In this document: one piece after another, positions 1 to 11,303 of the stretch
Numbering within the stretch: the stretch's first letter is position 1
How the letters are laid out: every line of letters starts with the position of its first letter
Source: Actinomortierella ambigua
Lineage: Eukaryota; Mortierellomycota; Mortierellomycetes; Mortierellales; Mortierellaceae
DNA: 43,130 nucleotides
Direction of reading: 5' to 3'
Assembly (NCBI GenBank): GCA_016098155.1
Contig: JAAAJB010000295.1
Location: 1-43,130, forward strand
Notes under the pieces: generated by a model
The model's database searches: none
Told to the model about the DNA's origin: nothing
The model's input: only the letters and a program-made list of their open reading frames with translations
Program-made: the position numbers and the translations under genes

Positions 1-35
<35 letters not shown>

Positions 36-60
36 CGTGTGTGTGTGTGTGTGTGCGCGC
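1..60. repeat. (GA)n followed by (GT)n / GCGC microsatellite
   Basis: Positions 1-33 are pure GA dinucleotide, followed by a GT run to about 54 and a short GC run. It lies just past the last visible donor (GTAAGT at 92..87), so it sits in an intron of the minus-strand CCCH gene. Confidence 0.9.
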
Positions 61-92
61 GCTTCCTTTGAGCAAGACAAAAATAAACTTAC

Positions 93-3000
93 CGGCAGGG
101 AGCAGTAGGGTGGGTAAACTTGCACGACTTGTTAGTGCACTTGGGCCAAAACTTGCACCTTGTCGACATTTGCTTGCGCTCAGGCTTGGCTACAGCCATG
201 CCGGGGAGGGCTGCTGGGGTCGCGGTAGCATTTCCGTTGGCCTGAACATTCGTGTTGAGGAGCCATGTAGGCTGGAACTCGGGTGCCTTTGCGTTCAACT
301 CGTACTTTTCTGTTTTGTCGTTGAATTTTTTTTTTTTCATCGATGGTAGAATTAAGACTCCGTTGTTAGTTTTCTGACACTCGACTCTAAAGAAATGGAT
401 GAATGAGAAACAAAAGAACCTTTCTTTCGTTGTGTGGAACTCACCAGCAGCACGAGAAACCTCGCGGAGTGCCTTGTCGCCATAGGTCTCATGCTTGACC
501 TCCTCCTCCAGCTTTTGCTCCTCCACAGCCTCCTCCACAGCCTCCTCAACCTTTGTTGTCTCTGCTGCCTCTACATGCTCCTGCTCCTCCTCCTCTTGCG
601 TGGTGGTATCTTGGGTATGCACTTCGACTTCCTTCTCCGAGGCTTCCTCACCGCCCTCTGTGCCGACCGTCTCTGGGTCCGTCTCCACATCCTCGTGTGT
701 CTCGGGAGTCTCCTCCACAGCAACGGCTACGGGAGCTGGAGCCGCCGACTCTACAGGTGCAGGAATATCATCCTCCTTCTTCTCCTCCTCCTCTGTTTTG
801 TCCTGAGAGGAAGGCTCCGAAGGCGAAACGACCTTGGTCTCAATCACCTGCTCCTCGCTTGCAGTTGTCGACTCTTCGTCCTTTTGAACGGGCTCGTCAA
901 CCTAAGCGATGGTGTGCGCGGATGGGTACACAGAGAGAGAGGGGGGGGAGAAGAGAGCAAGAAAGAGTCGGGAAGAAGAACTGTTAGTCGTCTGAAACAT
1001 TGGCCATGGTTGTTGTGTATGTGTGTTCTTGGTATGTACAGTGCGGTGAAGGATGGGGTGTGTTTGTAAACTGGGTGTTGTGGCCGGTGAGGTGACCCTG
1101 ATCAGTTTACCCCATTGGGGTATGCTCGGCTTTCGACAAGGATGATTTTTTTTCATAATTTTTTTGTTTCCATATTGTGTCGCCTAGATTTGATCGCAAC
1201 GGATGATTGCTCCTGTGGTGATCAATAGCGGTGATGTTCCTGCACGCTAAAAGAAATGGGTTGACGCCCTCGTTTTTTGTTGTATGTGTGTATATTGAGT
1301 GTGTGCGTGTGTGTGTGTGTGTGTGTCATTGAGGTGAGCTCCTCCTGTGCCTCTCTTCCTTGCAGCCTTCAAGGCATTCATTCTCCCGAGCAAACATACG
1401 AGTGTGGACAAAAGGGGAGAGGGGGGGAAGGAGAGACAACAATTTGGCTCGTTTTTCGTATTTCTCTCTCATCGTGACTCCATAATTGGCCATCCGCCCT
1501 GTAAGCTCGTTTGAGCGGGTGTGGTGTATGTTGTCTGCCTGTGTGTGTGTGTGTGTGTGTGCTGTCTGTCCGTGTCTGTCCAGCAATGGCTCGCCCTCTC
1601 TCTCTCTCTCTCCTGGACGTGTGCCTGCATGTATCAAAGAGCCAAATGTCTCACCTTAACCTCGGTCTTCTCAACGGATTCAGCAACGGCGGCAACGGGA
1701 GCATCAGGAGCGGGAACATCCGCTTCCTTCACATCATCCCTCTCAACCACCACCACTTTGCACTCATCCTTCGTCTTCTCCTCTTCCTTCGCCTCCTCCT
1801 CCTCCTTCACCGGGGTGGTCTCCTTGGCCTCCTTGGGGGCTACTCAACCAAGCAGGAATTGGATCAAACGTTAGCAAAATTTTAATCAGCGGGATCAAGC
1901 AAGCGCAACAACAAAGGCGGAAGGGATATCCGGTGTTGGAGAACACGCATAGCAATAAAAAAAAGATGTGGGTAGACAAGAACAAGGAAGCCCAGGGACA
2001 CTCTTTCTGTCACAGCATCTGCAAGAGAGGGAGGGAGAGAAGACGCCAAAAAAGACAAGACAGGGAGAAAAGAGAGAGAGAGTGTGTGTATGTGTGTATG
2101 TTGCTATAGGGAGGCGCCGAAAGGAAGGCATGGACCTGCCTGCACACTGCCTGTGTTGTTGTGGCTCTGCTCCATGCCTCCGCCCACAAGCATGAAAGCC
2201 AGGTCCGGGAAAAGCGTCTTTTTTTTTTTGTCTCACGAAAAATATCGTGTTGGTCCGAAGAGTGTTTCTTCCTCCCGAAGCAACCTCCGAATAAGCTGGC
2301 ATTTTTTGTCCATGGTTGCGTTCAAGTCTCTCGCTTGACTCAAGGGTGGTTCCCACTCTCGTGTACACCTGTCTTCCTCTCAGAAAGAGGGCACTTTACA
2401 CACACGACACTAAAGAAGCTTCTTCGCCACCCCCTCTCTCTTTTTTTTTTGTTCGCTTTTCCTTGCTGTGAGCGCACTAGTATCCGTTTGTCCTAGCGAG
2501 AATGTCTGTGCCCCCCCCCTCTTCTCTCTCTCTCCCTCTCCTTTCCCAAGTGGCTGGCTCCTGTGTTGTGTTGTGAGCAACGCGTCCTGATCACGATCAC
2601 CCGTGCACCTCTAGTCATTGGGGACGGACATGTAAAAATATATATACAAAGGCTGATCCAGGAGACGAAAGAGAAAGAGAGGAGGGGGTGGCATGAGGGA
2701 AAGAGGCAATGCAATGAAGAAAAAAAAAGAAGAGGAACAATGGGTTGTCCTCGCCATTACCATGAGCCTCTTCCCGAGGAGGACGAGTGATCGCGGTGTG
2801 AGTCTCTTCCTGGCCAGCCTTCTCGACAACAATGGCTGCAGCTGCAGCTGTGGAGAGGGTTGCTGTGGTCGTAGTCGTGGTGGTCTTGGTGGTCGTGGAC
2901 GTGGACGTGCTATGCTGCTGTTCCTCCTGCTTCTTGCTAGTCTTCTTAACAGCTGTTGTCGACGACGATGAGTCCTTCTTGTCATTGTTGTTGTTGTTGT

Positions 3001-3112
3001 TGGACGACGACGAACGAGTGGCAGCGACGACCAAGCAGATCAGCACTGTGCCGAGCAAGGCAGCAGCACCAATGCGGATGGCTGCGTTGTGTGTCAGGTT
3101 GGGGGATGACAT
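93..3112 (-). CDS. Membrane-anchored PAM2 / Nab2-type CCCH zinc-finger protein (3' end beyond window)
   Basis: Four exons fit on the minus strand: 3112..2761, 1839..1655, 901..445 and 309..93, with phases 1, 0, 1 and 2 that match at every junction. The last exon ends at a GTAAGT donor, so the gene continues past the left edge; 403 complete codons are visible. Residues about 11-32 form a hydrophobic segment, followed by Ser/Asn/Thr-rich and then Glu/Lys-rich sequence. Residues 336-345 (LNAKAPEFQP) match the PAM2 consensus L-N-x-x-A-x-x-F-x-P, which binds the MLLE domain of poly(A)-binding protein. A finger C383-x5-C389-x4-C394-x3-H398, followed by a second Pro-Cys, resembles the tandem poly(A)-binding fingers of Nab2/ZC3H14. 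The start is the only in-frame ATG before the TM segment. I infer an mRNA/PABP tether on a membrane. The two long introns (921 and 753 nt) leave open missed exons or a fusion of two genes. Motifs are seen; the role is inferred. Confidence 0.6.
1307..1326. repeat. (GT)10 microsatellite in intron
   Basis: Ten GT units lie inside the 753-nt intron of the minus-strand PAM2/CCCH gene. The intron holds nothing else recognisable beyond purine- and pyrimidine-rich stretches. Confidence 0.9.
1541..1561. repeat. (GT)10 microsatellite in intron
   Basis: A second GT run in the same intron, about 215 bases from the first. It is followed by a CT run at about 1597-1612. Confidence 0.9.
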
Positions 3113-4540
3113 GACAGACTTGGGAACGAGTGCGAGAGGGGAAAAAAAAAAAGAAAAAGAAAAAGAGGAAGAAATGGGGAAATGCAATGAGACGAAGAGA
3201 GAGTGAGACGAGGGGTGTGGAAGAAACAAGGAGGAAGGGGGACCGCTTTAGTGCGGGCGAAGAAGTAAAAGTGTATGTATGTGCGTGTGTGGAAAAGAAA
3301 GAGAGAGTGTGTGTGTGTAAGAGAGCAAGTGCAAGGTTGGGTTGTGTGAAAGGGGCGGGAACCAAAACAAAATTTGAGAGAGAAAAGAGAATGCACAAAA
3401 GAAGAGGGGCGGAGGGGAACAACAGCAGGGGAGAGGAGGAGAGGGAGGCAGAATAAACTCACTGCTGCTACTGCTGCTGCCCTGCTGCTGGCTTGTTGGA
3501 CAAAGGGAGAGGAAAGAACGGGAACAACAGACTCCACTCATTCTTCCCTTCACACCAGTCAGAGACATGTAGTACACCCATGTGTACAGCAGTACATCGT
3601 CTGCCCGTTGGTCAGCAACAGTGATTGCGGAGCGGAGAAGGCACCATCAGCCGTTACCGGTCGCCATCATCCCTCTCCTAATCTTATCATGTCTACCATC
3701 ACTGTTATTCCTCCTCTCTCCTCTCTACTGCTGTTACATGGCTCTCTTTTTTTTTAATACCGTAGTCTTACCCTCTTGCTCTCTTGGCGTTTGTTGTATT
3801 CCCCTTCTTCCCACTTTTGGCAAGTCCGTCTCCAGGGTCGGACGATACGGCCTCGAAAATCAAGCACAGAATGGGGGTCGATCGGCCATCTCGGAGCCAC
3901 AAAACATGCCAGTCCTCGAAATCATGTGACAAACAAGTACCCAGGGAGGGTGCTCATCCCTCACCATCGTCATGGCTCCTCTCCCTCCCCCCCCGCCCTC
4001 GTCCCTGCTGGAACAAATAACCTTGTGCACGACACAATGAGAGAAAACAAGAATTGAGCCGCCTAATTACACAGTGCTCGGTGTCAACGCTGATCTGCAC
4101 ACAAAACAAGACGATGCTCTACTTTTGGTTGCACAAAGATCTCGTACTTTTTGATCTGCTATGGATCGGGGGGGGGGTCGTCTAAACCTCCCTACCGTAC
4201 AGCTACTGGATCGGGACACGCAAAGTCTGAAGAACGGGTATAACAAAAGAAGGGCTCACTCGAGCATAAACTGTGGGAAACCATGGCCCAACACCATGAT
4301 TGCCACCAACTTTGAGGTAATCTACGACTGACACACTGTTTGAAAAAAAAATAGGACAACCCCGCAAATATGAATATATGCAATAAATGCGGGTCGTCCA
4401 TTTTCAAGACCAACATACTCTCTCTCATTTCCTAATCCTGTCATCCCGCACTCAGCCTCTTTTTTTATCTTTCAACGTTCATTTTTACATATATACCACA
4501 CCTTATCTCCATTCCCTTCAGTCAGACCCACACCCCACCC
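3113..4540. other. Divergent intergenic region between PAM2/CCCH gene and F-box gene
   Basis: The region separates two divergent genes. From 3113 to about 3480 the minus strand (the sense strand of the left gene) is strongly pyrimidine-rich, which fits a 5' leader or promoter. From about 3700 to 4540 are short A/T homopolymers and a TATA-like box close to the F-box start. I see no coding exon or RNA gene. The reading frames present are low-complexity artefacts. Confidence 0.6.
4490..4495 (+). promoter_or_regulatory. TATA-like box of the F-box gene
   Basis: TATATA begins 51 bases before the chosen ATG at 4541 and is preceded by a T-rich tract. This supports the start but implies a short 5' leader. 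Confidence 0.4.
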
Positions 4541-7500
4541 ATGACATTGAAGCATCAGGACACATCGCAACCCTTGCTTGGGCAACACACAGCACCGTTG
4601 CTGCTAGTCAATGCACCACGACCACCAACAGCCCTTGAGCAACTTCCGCCAGAGATAATTCTCAAGATCCTGGGCTTTCTCGACTTTGAAAATCTTTTAC
4701 CATGCCAGACCGTCTCCAGGAGGATTCGCTCCTTGGCTCGAATGGTGCTTCTGGATGAGCTCTCCGGTCTCGAACCTACCGACAACCCATTCCTTTACGA
4801 GTCGCGGTTCACGCACTGCCTGCATCACGCGCGGCGACAGGATCGACTTCCCCCGGCACAAGGACAGGCCACGACAGAGTTGCCACCCCTGCCGCCCAAC
4901 TATTACTCGACCGCACCAGGAGCCTTCCACCCATATTCAACATCGTCACCCTCAGCAATAAACTATATGGCACCAAACTTGAGTCACCCGCATCCTCAGC
5001 ACGATCCTGGACTAGGGGCTGAAAACCAACTAGGAAATCGGACGTCACACTTACCAGCGATCGAACATCAGCAGCATGGACAATCCCAACGCTCGAGCCG
5101 TCGCTTATCGAGCAATATTTCAATGGGGGCAACATCTTTGTCGCCTGCTACCTCTGCCTATGCTTCTTCTTCTTCTTCTTCCTCATATTCTTCACGCGAT
5201 GCCAACTTTGTTGCTCCTCGGTCAATGGCTCTCTTTCTATACCCTCACCATGACCACACACCCACAGGGTGGCAAGAGCGTCAGACCATCCATCTGACAT
5301 GCATTGGCGTCGATCGAGTCAACGAGCAGATCATCTATGCACCAGCGCACGAAAAAGCCAGTAGGATGCGCTTTCAATCCAACACCTGGAGTGTTCCTCC
5401 AATCCCGCTGACCTCTGTCTCGTCGATCCTCGGCAGGGTGGCCGACAGTGGCCCCTTGTCATCTTCATCGACGTCGTCTACATCGCGCACTACAGAGGCT
5501 AGTCGACATACTCAAAATACTGCACGGCCTCATTTACCAAATCGACCCAGACGCTCGCCAAACACCCAACGAGACAATCTACCATCGCATTCGCCATCCT
5601 ACTCGCCCCGCTCACCAGCGAGGCCGTCTCGCCCGAGCGAGCCTCTCCTGAGTAGCCCAGTGGGATCACCCAGAAGCCCCATCATGATGAGCAACCGTGC
5701 CACTTTAGGCCCAACCACCCCGTTTACAACAATGCACATGGACAGTGTCTCCAGCATGGCCACGTTGACGTCGAACCAAGGAACCAAAGTCCGCAATTTT
5801 TACGAGAGGCCCTGGGAGTTGCATCGCCCATCCGACCATCTCTTGCCTCTATCGATCCGAACCTCCACCGCTAACCCAAGGTTTGGACTAAACCTCTTTG
5901 ACTATGAGACTGGACAGCTCCGCACAGGACTCGGCCCCGCCGCCTTCGCCATGACCATGACACCATCGACCTCGTTCATGCCTAGAGGAGCCGGCACCCT
6001 CTATCCCAGACAGGCGTCGAATGCCACTACTGCACCCATCGGACTAGGGCTCGGTGGTGCTCTAGAGCACCCAGTGACACCCACGCCAGAGTTAAGTTTA
6101 GTGGATCTACAGACATCCACTTCGCCGCCGCAGCTACGTATGGCCATGGCCACTCGACGGCAAACTCGAAAGAGCAGTCCCACCCATTGGGCCGCCACAC
6201 GCAGTGCTACCCGTACCTCGCACCACCCTCCTCCAACGACCCCCTCCTCCTCCTCGTCATCAACATCATCCAGTAGCGCGTCATGGGCGACGGTGAACGG
6301 ATCCGGAGGTGAGCACTACTCGGTGATTGGCATCAAACATGGCGACTGGCCCAAGGATCGCATCGAAGACGGCCGATGGTGGGGCGGTGGGCTGCATACG
6401 AGTCTTGTGCAAGAGTCGATGCTTTTACTGCCATTGTCCACCTCCTTGTCCTTTCAGCACCAGCACCAGCACCAGGACAAGGGTCAGGATCGGCACACCC
6501 CGACACTATCCTCACGAGCAGCAGAAGGAGTAGATATCTCCCATTACGACCACGGCCACGGGCACCAGAGCAACACGGTGGTAGCTCCGCTGGACAGCAC
6601 CCGTGCCACCGCCACTACCAACATCGCCACCAATACCAACACTACCAACACTGCTACTACTAACACTTTGGGCGCATCGTCGTCGTACTCTTCGACATGG
6701 CTAATGGAACCTACATGCACGGAAGCTGCTGCCGCGGCCCAACGATTGAGTTCCTCGTACGGGTCCGACAGCTCTACTTCAGCGAGCCATCGCATGTGCA
6801 TCAGCAGTGACGATGAAAGCATGGCCTCGCTTAGCCGTCATAGTCGAAGCAGCAGTATCGAGGGTCACCCTCAGGAGGGACACGTCAGCCATGAGATTGT
6901 GAATCACAGTGATAATGATGGCGGTGCGAGGAAGGCTTCGCCGCCAACAAAGTCAGAGATGCCACCTAACCCTCGGCAGCTTTCACTGGAAACGCAACAA
7001 CAACAACAACCTTCACGATCCCATCCGCCCTTGAATACTGACATGATAGACGAGCTACGTCAAGGCCTTGCAGCAGTGGAGAATGATCTGGACGACTTTG
7101 GGGACGGCTCAATCCGGGCTCGCGCTGCAGCGGTCATGCAAAGGGAGAGGCAGCAGCAACAGCAGCAACAGCAGCAACAGCAGCAACAGCAGCAACAGCA
7201 ACACTCATCTGGCGATCCCTTGCTGAACCAGCTTTCCTTTGAGAGCGACGACATATTTGACAGCACAGACATTGGAGAGGAGGAGGAAGATGATGAAGAT
7301 GATGGTGAAGATGATGATGAAGATGATGACGAAGAAGAGGCACTGAAGAACAATCTTGACCTCGAGTTGAACGGACTCCCCAAGACCCACCTGCACAAGA
7401 TGTATGTGGCCACATCGTCGCCGCGTCGCCACCCGTCCCACCACCTTCGGTACCTGTGTGTCCATCATGACCGGAACACCATGCTCGCCAGTCACCACGA

Positions 7501-7935
7501 CCCTGCAGCGATCTCGCCCACCCCATTGACCGCTGAATCCAGATTCGAAGGTCTTTCTCCCCAATTCCACAGCTACTCCCAACAACAGCAGCAAGAATCG
7601 TCACCATTGGATCAGCACAATGCAAAGCATGAACAGCAGGCAAGTCTCTGTGCCTTGTATTGAGCGTGCTCCTCCTCCCATACGACATGGTCTTTAAAAC
7701 ACCTCCTAACTCTCTTGGCTCTGGTTTCCTTTTTTTTTCTCTCTAGTCCCTCCCCAAGATGACCCTGGTCGGCAATAGACATCTTTCGGTCGAGTACGCT
7801 GCTGAGGTGGTCGAGACCAAGAAATGCCCCTATTGCTTTGCTAGGCCATGCAAGGCCAACGTCGAAATTCAAGTCCAGTTTGGCCTTGTTCGTGTCTCGT
7901 TGGACTGGATTCTGTCGGGTTTCCCCCAGTCTTGA
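4541..7935 (+). CDS. Large F-box protein with disordered middle and conserved-looking C-terminus
   Basis: Exon 1 is 4541..7639 (1033 codons) and exon 2 is 7747..7935 (62 residues plus stop), giving 1095 aa. The intron uses a GC donor (CAG|GCAAGT) and a pyrimidine-rich TCTCTAG acceptor, and phase is kept. Residues about 30-70 form an F-box (LPPEIILKILGFLD... then VSRRIRSLARM), the Skp1-binding module of SCF ubiquitin ligases. The middle is Ser/Pro/Thr-rich with short ordered islands, for example around the W-containing stretches near residues 245-290 and 420-470. Then come a 17-residue glutamine run, an Asp/Glu-rich block and a C-terminal segment with a CPYCFARPC cysteine cluster encoded by exon 2. 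No leucine-rich, WD or kelch repeats are visible, so the substrate is unknown. Reading through the intron would give a 1040-aa form without the cysteine cluster. Confidence 0.85.
7151..7201 (+). repeat. CAGCAGCAA nonamer repeat encoding 17 glutamines
   Basis: Five copies of the 9-base unit CAGCAGCAA plus CAG CAA encode an uninterrupted run of 17 Gln in the F-box protein. The regular 9-base periodicity suggests expansion by unit duplication rather than by single CAG steps. Confidence 0.9.
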
Positions 7936-8198
7936 GAGAGTAAAAGAAAGAAAGAGAGAGAGATCGCGTCTCTTTCGTTATTTTTTTTTGTCCGCATATC
8001 CAGCCTTCATCCCGTTTTCTCGTCGTTTTCATCATCATCAAAAAACAAAAAAAGGCAACACGTCCATAGAAGGGATATCACGATACATGGACATCTTTGA
8101 CCATGGTCTTGTATTCTCATCAGCTTGATAGCATTTCTTCTCTTTTTTTTTCTACTATAATCAAAAAACGCTTGTCCCTATAAACTATATAATTTTTT
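7936..8198. other. Convergent 3' region between F-box gene and carboxylase gene
   Basis: The region lies between two facing stop codons. It contains a GA-rich stretch at about 7937-7965 and several A/T runs that could serve polyadenylation for both genes. No gene is seen. Confidence 0.5.
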
Positions 8199-9337
8199 TC
8201 ACTTAATCTCACAAAGAGTGACGCCGGCCTCGATAAGATCTCCCTCCCCAACGTGCAGGGTCAAGAGTCCATCATGGCGCGCATAAAGACGGACCTCGGT
8301 CTTCATCGACTCCATCGTCAACAGCGCCTGGTTCTTCTTCACCTGCTGACCCGAGGGCACGAGGACCTTGAGGATTTTGCAAGGCATGGGTGCCGTGTAC
8401 GGCGAAAACGTGTCCTCCTCCGACGCCGCCGCACTCTTGAGTTTGTCCCGACGCACATACAAGATTTGCTTGCCCCCGAAATCCTTTGTGTGCACATACA
8501 CCTCCGTCTGGTTCTTTTCCACCGATCCATTCGCGATATTGTAGTCCCGTGTCACTCCGTCGATCGTGCATCGCAACACTCCCGACATCTCCCCCGTCAA
8601 CTCATCCTGCTCCACTTGGACCCGTCCAAGCCCCACCTGCGCCGTTCGCCACTCCTTCTCCTGATACGGTGCCAAGACCTTGCCCGGCTCCGAGCTGCTC
8701 GTGGCCCTGTACAACACCTCAAACTTCTTGTCCGCCGGTCTCTGTCCGGGTGGCGTCCACTGGTTGGGCCGAGTCTGGAGGGCATACTGCAGCTCGACCA
8801 AGCGGTCGGCGACCTCACTACTCGTAAAGCCATCCTGCTGCTTCTTGTGCTTGACATAGCGCCAACCGGACGGGACGTGCTTAAACTCTTGTCGAGCCTG
8901 GTCACGCAAGTGCCACAACCAAAGCAAGGGTACGATGGCCAACCGATCCTCATCCGGATGAGGAGGGGTCAATGAGGCTTGCTTATGGATGGCTTCCTCG
9001 TCAATGAACCGCGTCGACAGACGACCCGATTGGAAGCGAGGATGATTCAAGACCTGGATCAAAAACTTGCGGTTGGTCGTCAATCCAAGGGCCACGGTCT
9101 CACGCATCGCCAGACTCATCTTGGCAATGGCCTGGGCACGCGTCGGCGCCCAGACAGAGATCTTGGAGATCATCGGATCGTAGTAGATCGAAATCTCCGA
9201 GCCCGTGTCGATGCCCGAGTCGTACCGCACGTGCTCGGCCTCGCATTGCTTCCATCGCCGGATCTTGCCCGTGCACGGCAAAAAGTCGTTCTCGGGGTCT
9301 TCGGCGTACAAGCGGCATTCGATCGATGAGCCCTATT

Positions 9338-9368
<31 letters not shown>

Positions 9369-11303
9369 TGGTGATTAGTCCTCTCTAGTCATTAACTCGA
9401 CAACAAAAAGGGATGCACAAAAAAAATAATAAAAAAACACCACTCACGTTCAGCTTGAGGTTGGGGAGCTCGGTCTGGGAAAGATCAAATCCTTGGGCGA
9501 CCAAGATCTGGAGCTCGACCAAGTCCAAGCCGGTGACCATCTCCGTGACAGGATGCTCGACCTGCAACCGCGTGTTCATCTCCAAAAAGTAAAACTGACG
9601 TGTCGAATCATCCACGATAAACTCGACCGTACCAGCACCCTCATACCGCAACAGCTTTCCAATCTTGATCGCCGCCGTCGTCATCTCCCGACGGAGCTGT
9701 TCATCCATCATGGGCGAAGGCGTTTCCTCAATCACCTTTTGGTGCCGACGCTGGATCGAACACTCGCGCTCAAAACAGTGATACACATGCCCATGCTTGT
9801 CGCCCATGATCTGGATCTCGATATGCCGCGCCGTCGCAATGTACTTTTCAATCAACAGCGCGTCGCTCCCAAACGATCGCATCGCCTCCGACTTGGCCAT
9901 CTCAATCTCGTCCCGCAAGGCCGATGCCTCGTGCACGATACGCATTCCTTTACCACCACCGCCTGCAGAGGCCTTCAACAGGACCGGAAACTCGATGCGG
10001 ATCGCTTCTTGGATCAGCGTCTCGATATCTTGCTTGGCACCGTTGTAGCCCGGGATCAGAGGGATCGAGGGCTCCTTGGCTGCGAGAAGATTCTTGGAAG
10101 CAATCTTACACACACAAAAAAAAAGAAGTATCATATGTATGTTTGTTTTGTATATGTTAAAGAGACTTCTCAAGGCTCAAATTTACAAAAGCACACCTTG
10201 TTCCTCCACACTCGGAAAAAAAATAAGGGCCCTTATTCTTTTTTTTTTTTACCTTATCGCCAATGGCAAGGATCGACTCTGGTTGGGGACCGATAAAGTT
10301 GATTCCAGCCTCAGTACAGGCTTTTGCAAAGTCGGTGTTCTCGGACAGAAAGCCGTATCCTAGTAAAGTGTCAACGCCGATCAACCCCACAGGTTGGTTA
10401 CCTCTGTAAACTTTGTAACTTCGGCTCATGGTATACCCACGAATCAAACAAAACATTGAACATGTGAGACAAAACAACTGGGGGGGGGGTGCGGGGAATT
10501 GAGAGGGGGGCGTGTTAATGCTTACCTGGATGAACAGCATCGGCGCCAGTGACCCTGCAAGCGTCAATGATCTTCTCTCCACGAAGATATGACTCGGACG
10601 AGGGTGAGGGGCCAATGAAGACCGACTCGTCTGCCATGCGAACAAACAGGGCGTTGGCATCACTGTCATTTGTTTATTAGAACATCCCATGAAAAACAAA
10701 GAGAAAAAAAAAGAGTTCAGTAAGCGATCGATCATTTTACCTTCTCCCCATGAATTGGCTCTTATGTTGCTTTGTGTGGAGGAGGAGGAAGGCGTAAAAA
10801 AAAAGCATTTGCCACGGAAGATGGTGGAGCGGGGAAGTCATACTTCTGATGAGACAGTCCCCCTTTTCGTTCAAGTAAAGTGCTCCCCTCTAGCCCCCCC
10901 CCTCACAACAGGAGAGAGAAGAGCAAACCCGATCCCTCTAGGAGCGCCATGGCAACCACGAAAAGAAAGTCCGAACGGATCAGGAACGCGACTACTCTCT
11001 CCATCCGCTCTTTTTTCTCGTCGGGGTTTAGGCCTCTCGCTCGAGAAACCGCGGCGCGTGCGTCGTGATACGCGCTGATCAAGTCCAACGCGGACCCCAC
11101 GAGCTACCTACCCCCTTGCTTGTACTTTGCAATAGCAAAGGTGAGGTAAAGAGAAAAAAAAAGGTGGATAGAGCTAGTTCTTACCTCTCCGAGTAGACAG
11201 CAACGGTTGCAATGCCGAGCTTGCGGCATGTGCGAATGACTCGGCAGGCAATTTCGCCGCGGTTGGCAATGAGCACCTTTCGGATGGGCTGGTACTGGGT
11301 CAT
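8199..11303 (-). CDS. Biotin-dependent acyl-CoA carboxylase alpha subunit (methylcrotonyl-/propionyl-CoA carboxylase type)
   Basis: Five exons in phase (11303..11185, 10662..10526, 10359..10253, 10104..9448, 9332..8199) give 717 aa, the usual size for an MCC or PCC alpha subunit. The N-terminus carries [17 protein letters not shown] of the biotin-carboxylase domain. The ATP-grasp loop [12 protein letters not shown] is at about 165-176, [12 protein letters not shown] is near 236 and [15 protein letters not shown] is near 295. The C-terminal biotinyl domain has ESMKTE with the acceptor Lys684, 33 residues from the end. The enzyme carboxylates biotin and, with a beta subunit not present here, an acyl-CoA in branched-chain amino acid or propionate breakdown. 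Phrases such as [19 protein letters not shown] look PCC-like, but I cannot separate MCC from PCC. Oddities: only six residues precede the catalytic domain, so no mitochondrial presequence is visible; the usual AMKM is SMKT; the usual APMPGKI is APMPCKI. Confidence 0.9.
9345..9368. repeat. (GA)n tract in carboxylase intron 4
   Basis: About 12 GA units on the plus strand, meaning CT on the sense strand. They lie within the 115-base intron between carboxylase exons 4 and 5, close to its acceptor. Confidence 0.85.

Noticed and set aside
434..1069. Leu/Cys-rich 211-residue plus-strand frame
   Set aside because: Antisense of the Glu/Lys-rich exon; Leu-rich translation is the expected mirror of GAG/GAA codons.
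9493..10296. 267-residue plus-strand frame over the carboxylase
   Set aside because: Antisense to the ATP-grasp domain; runs across an intron of the real gene.
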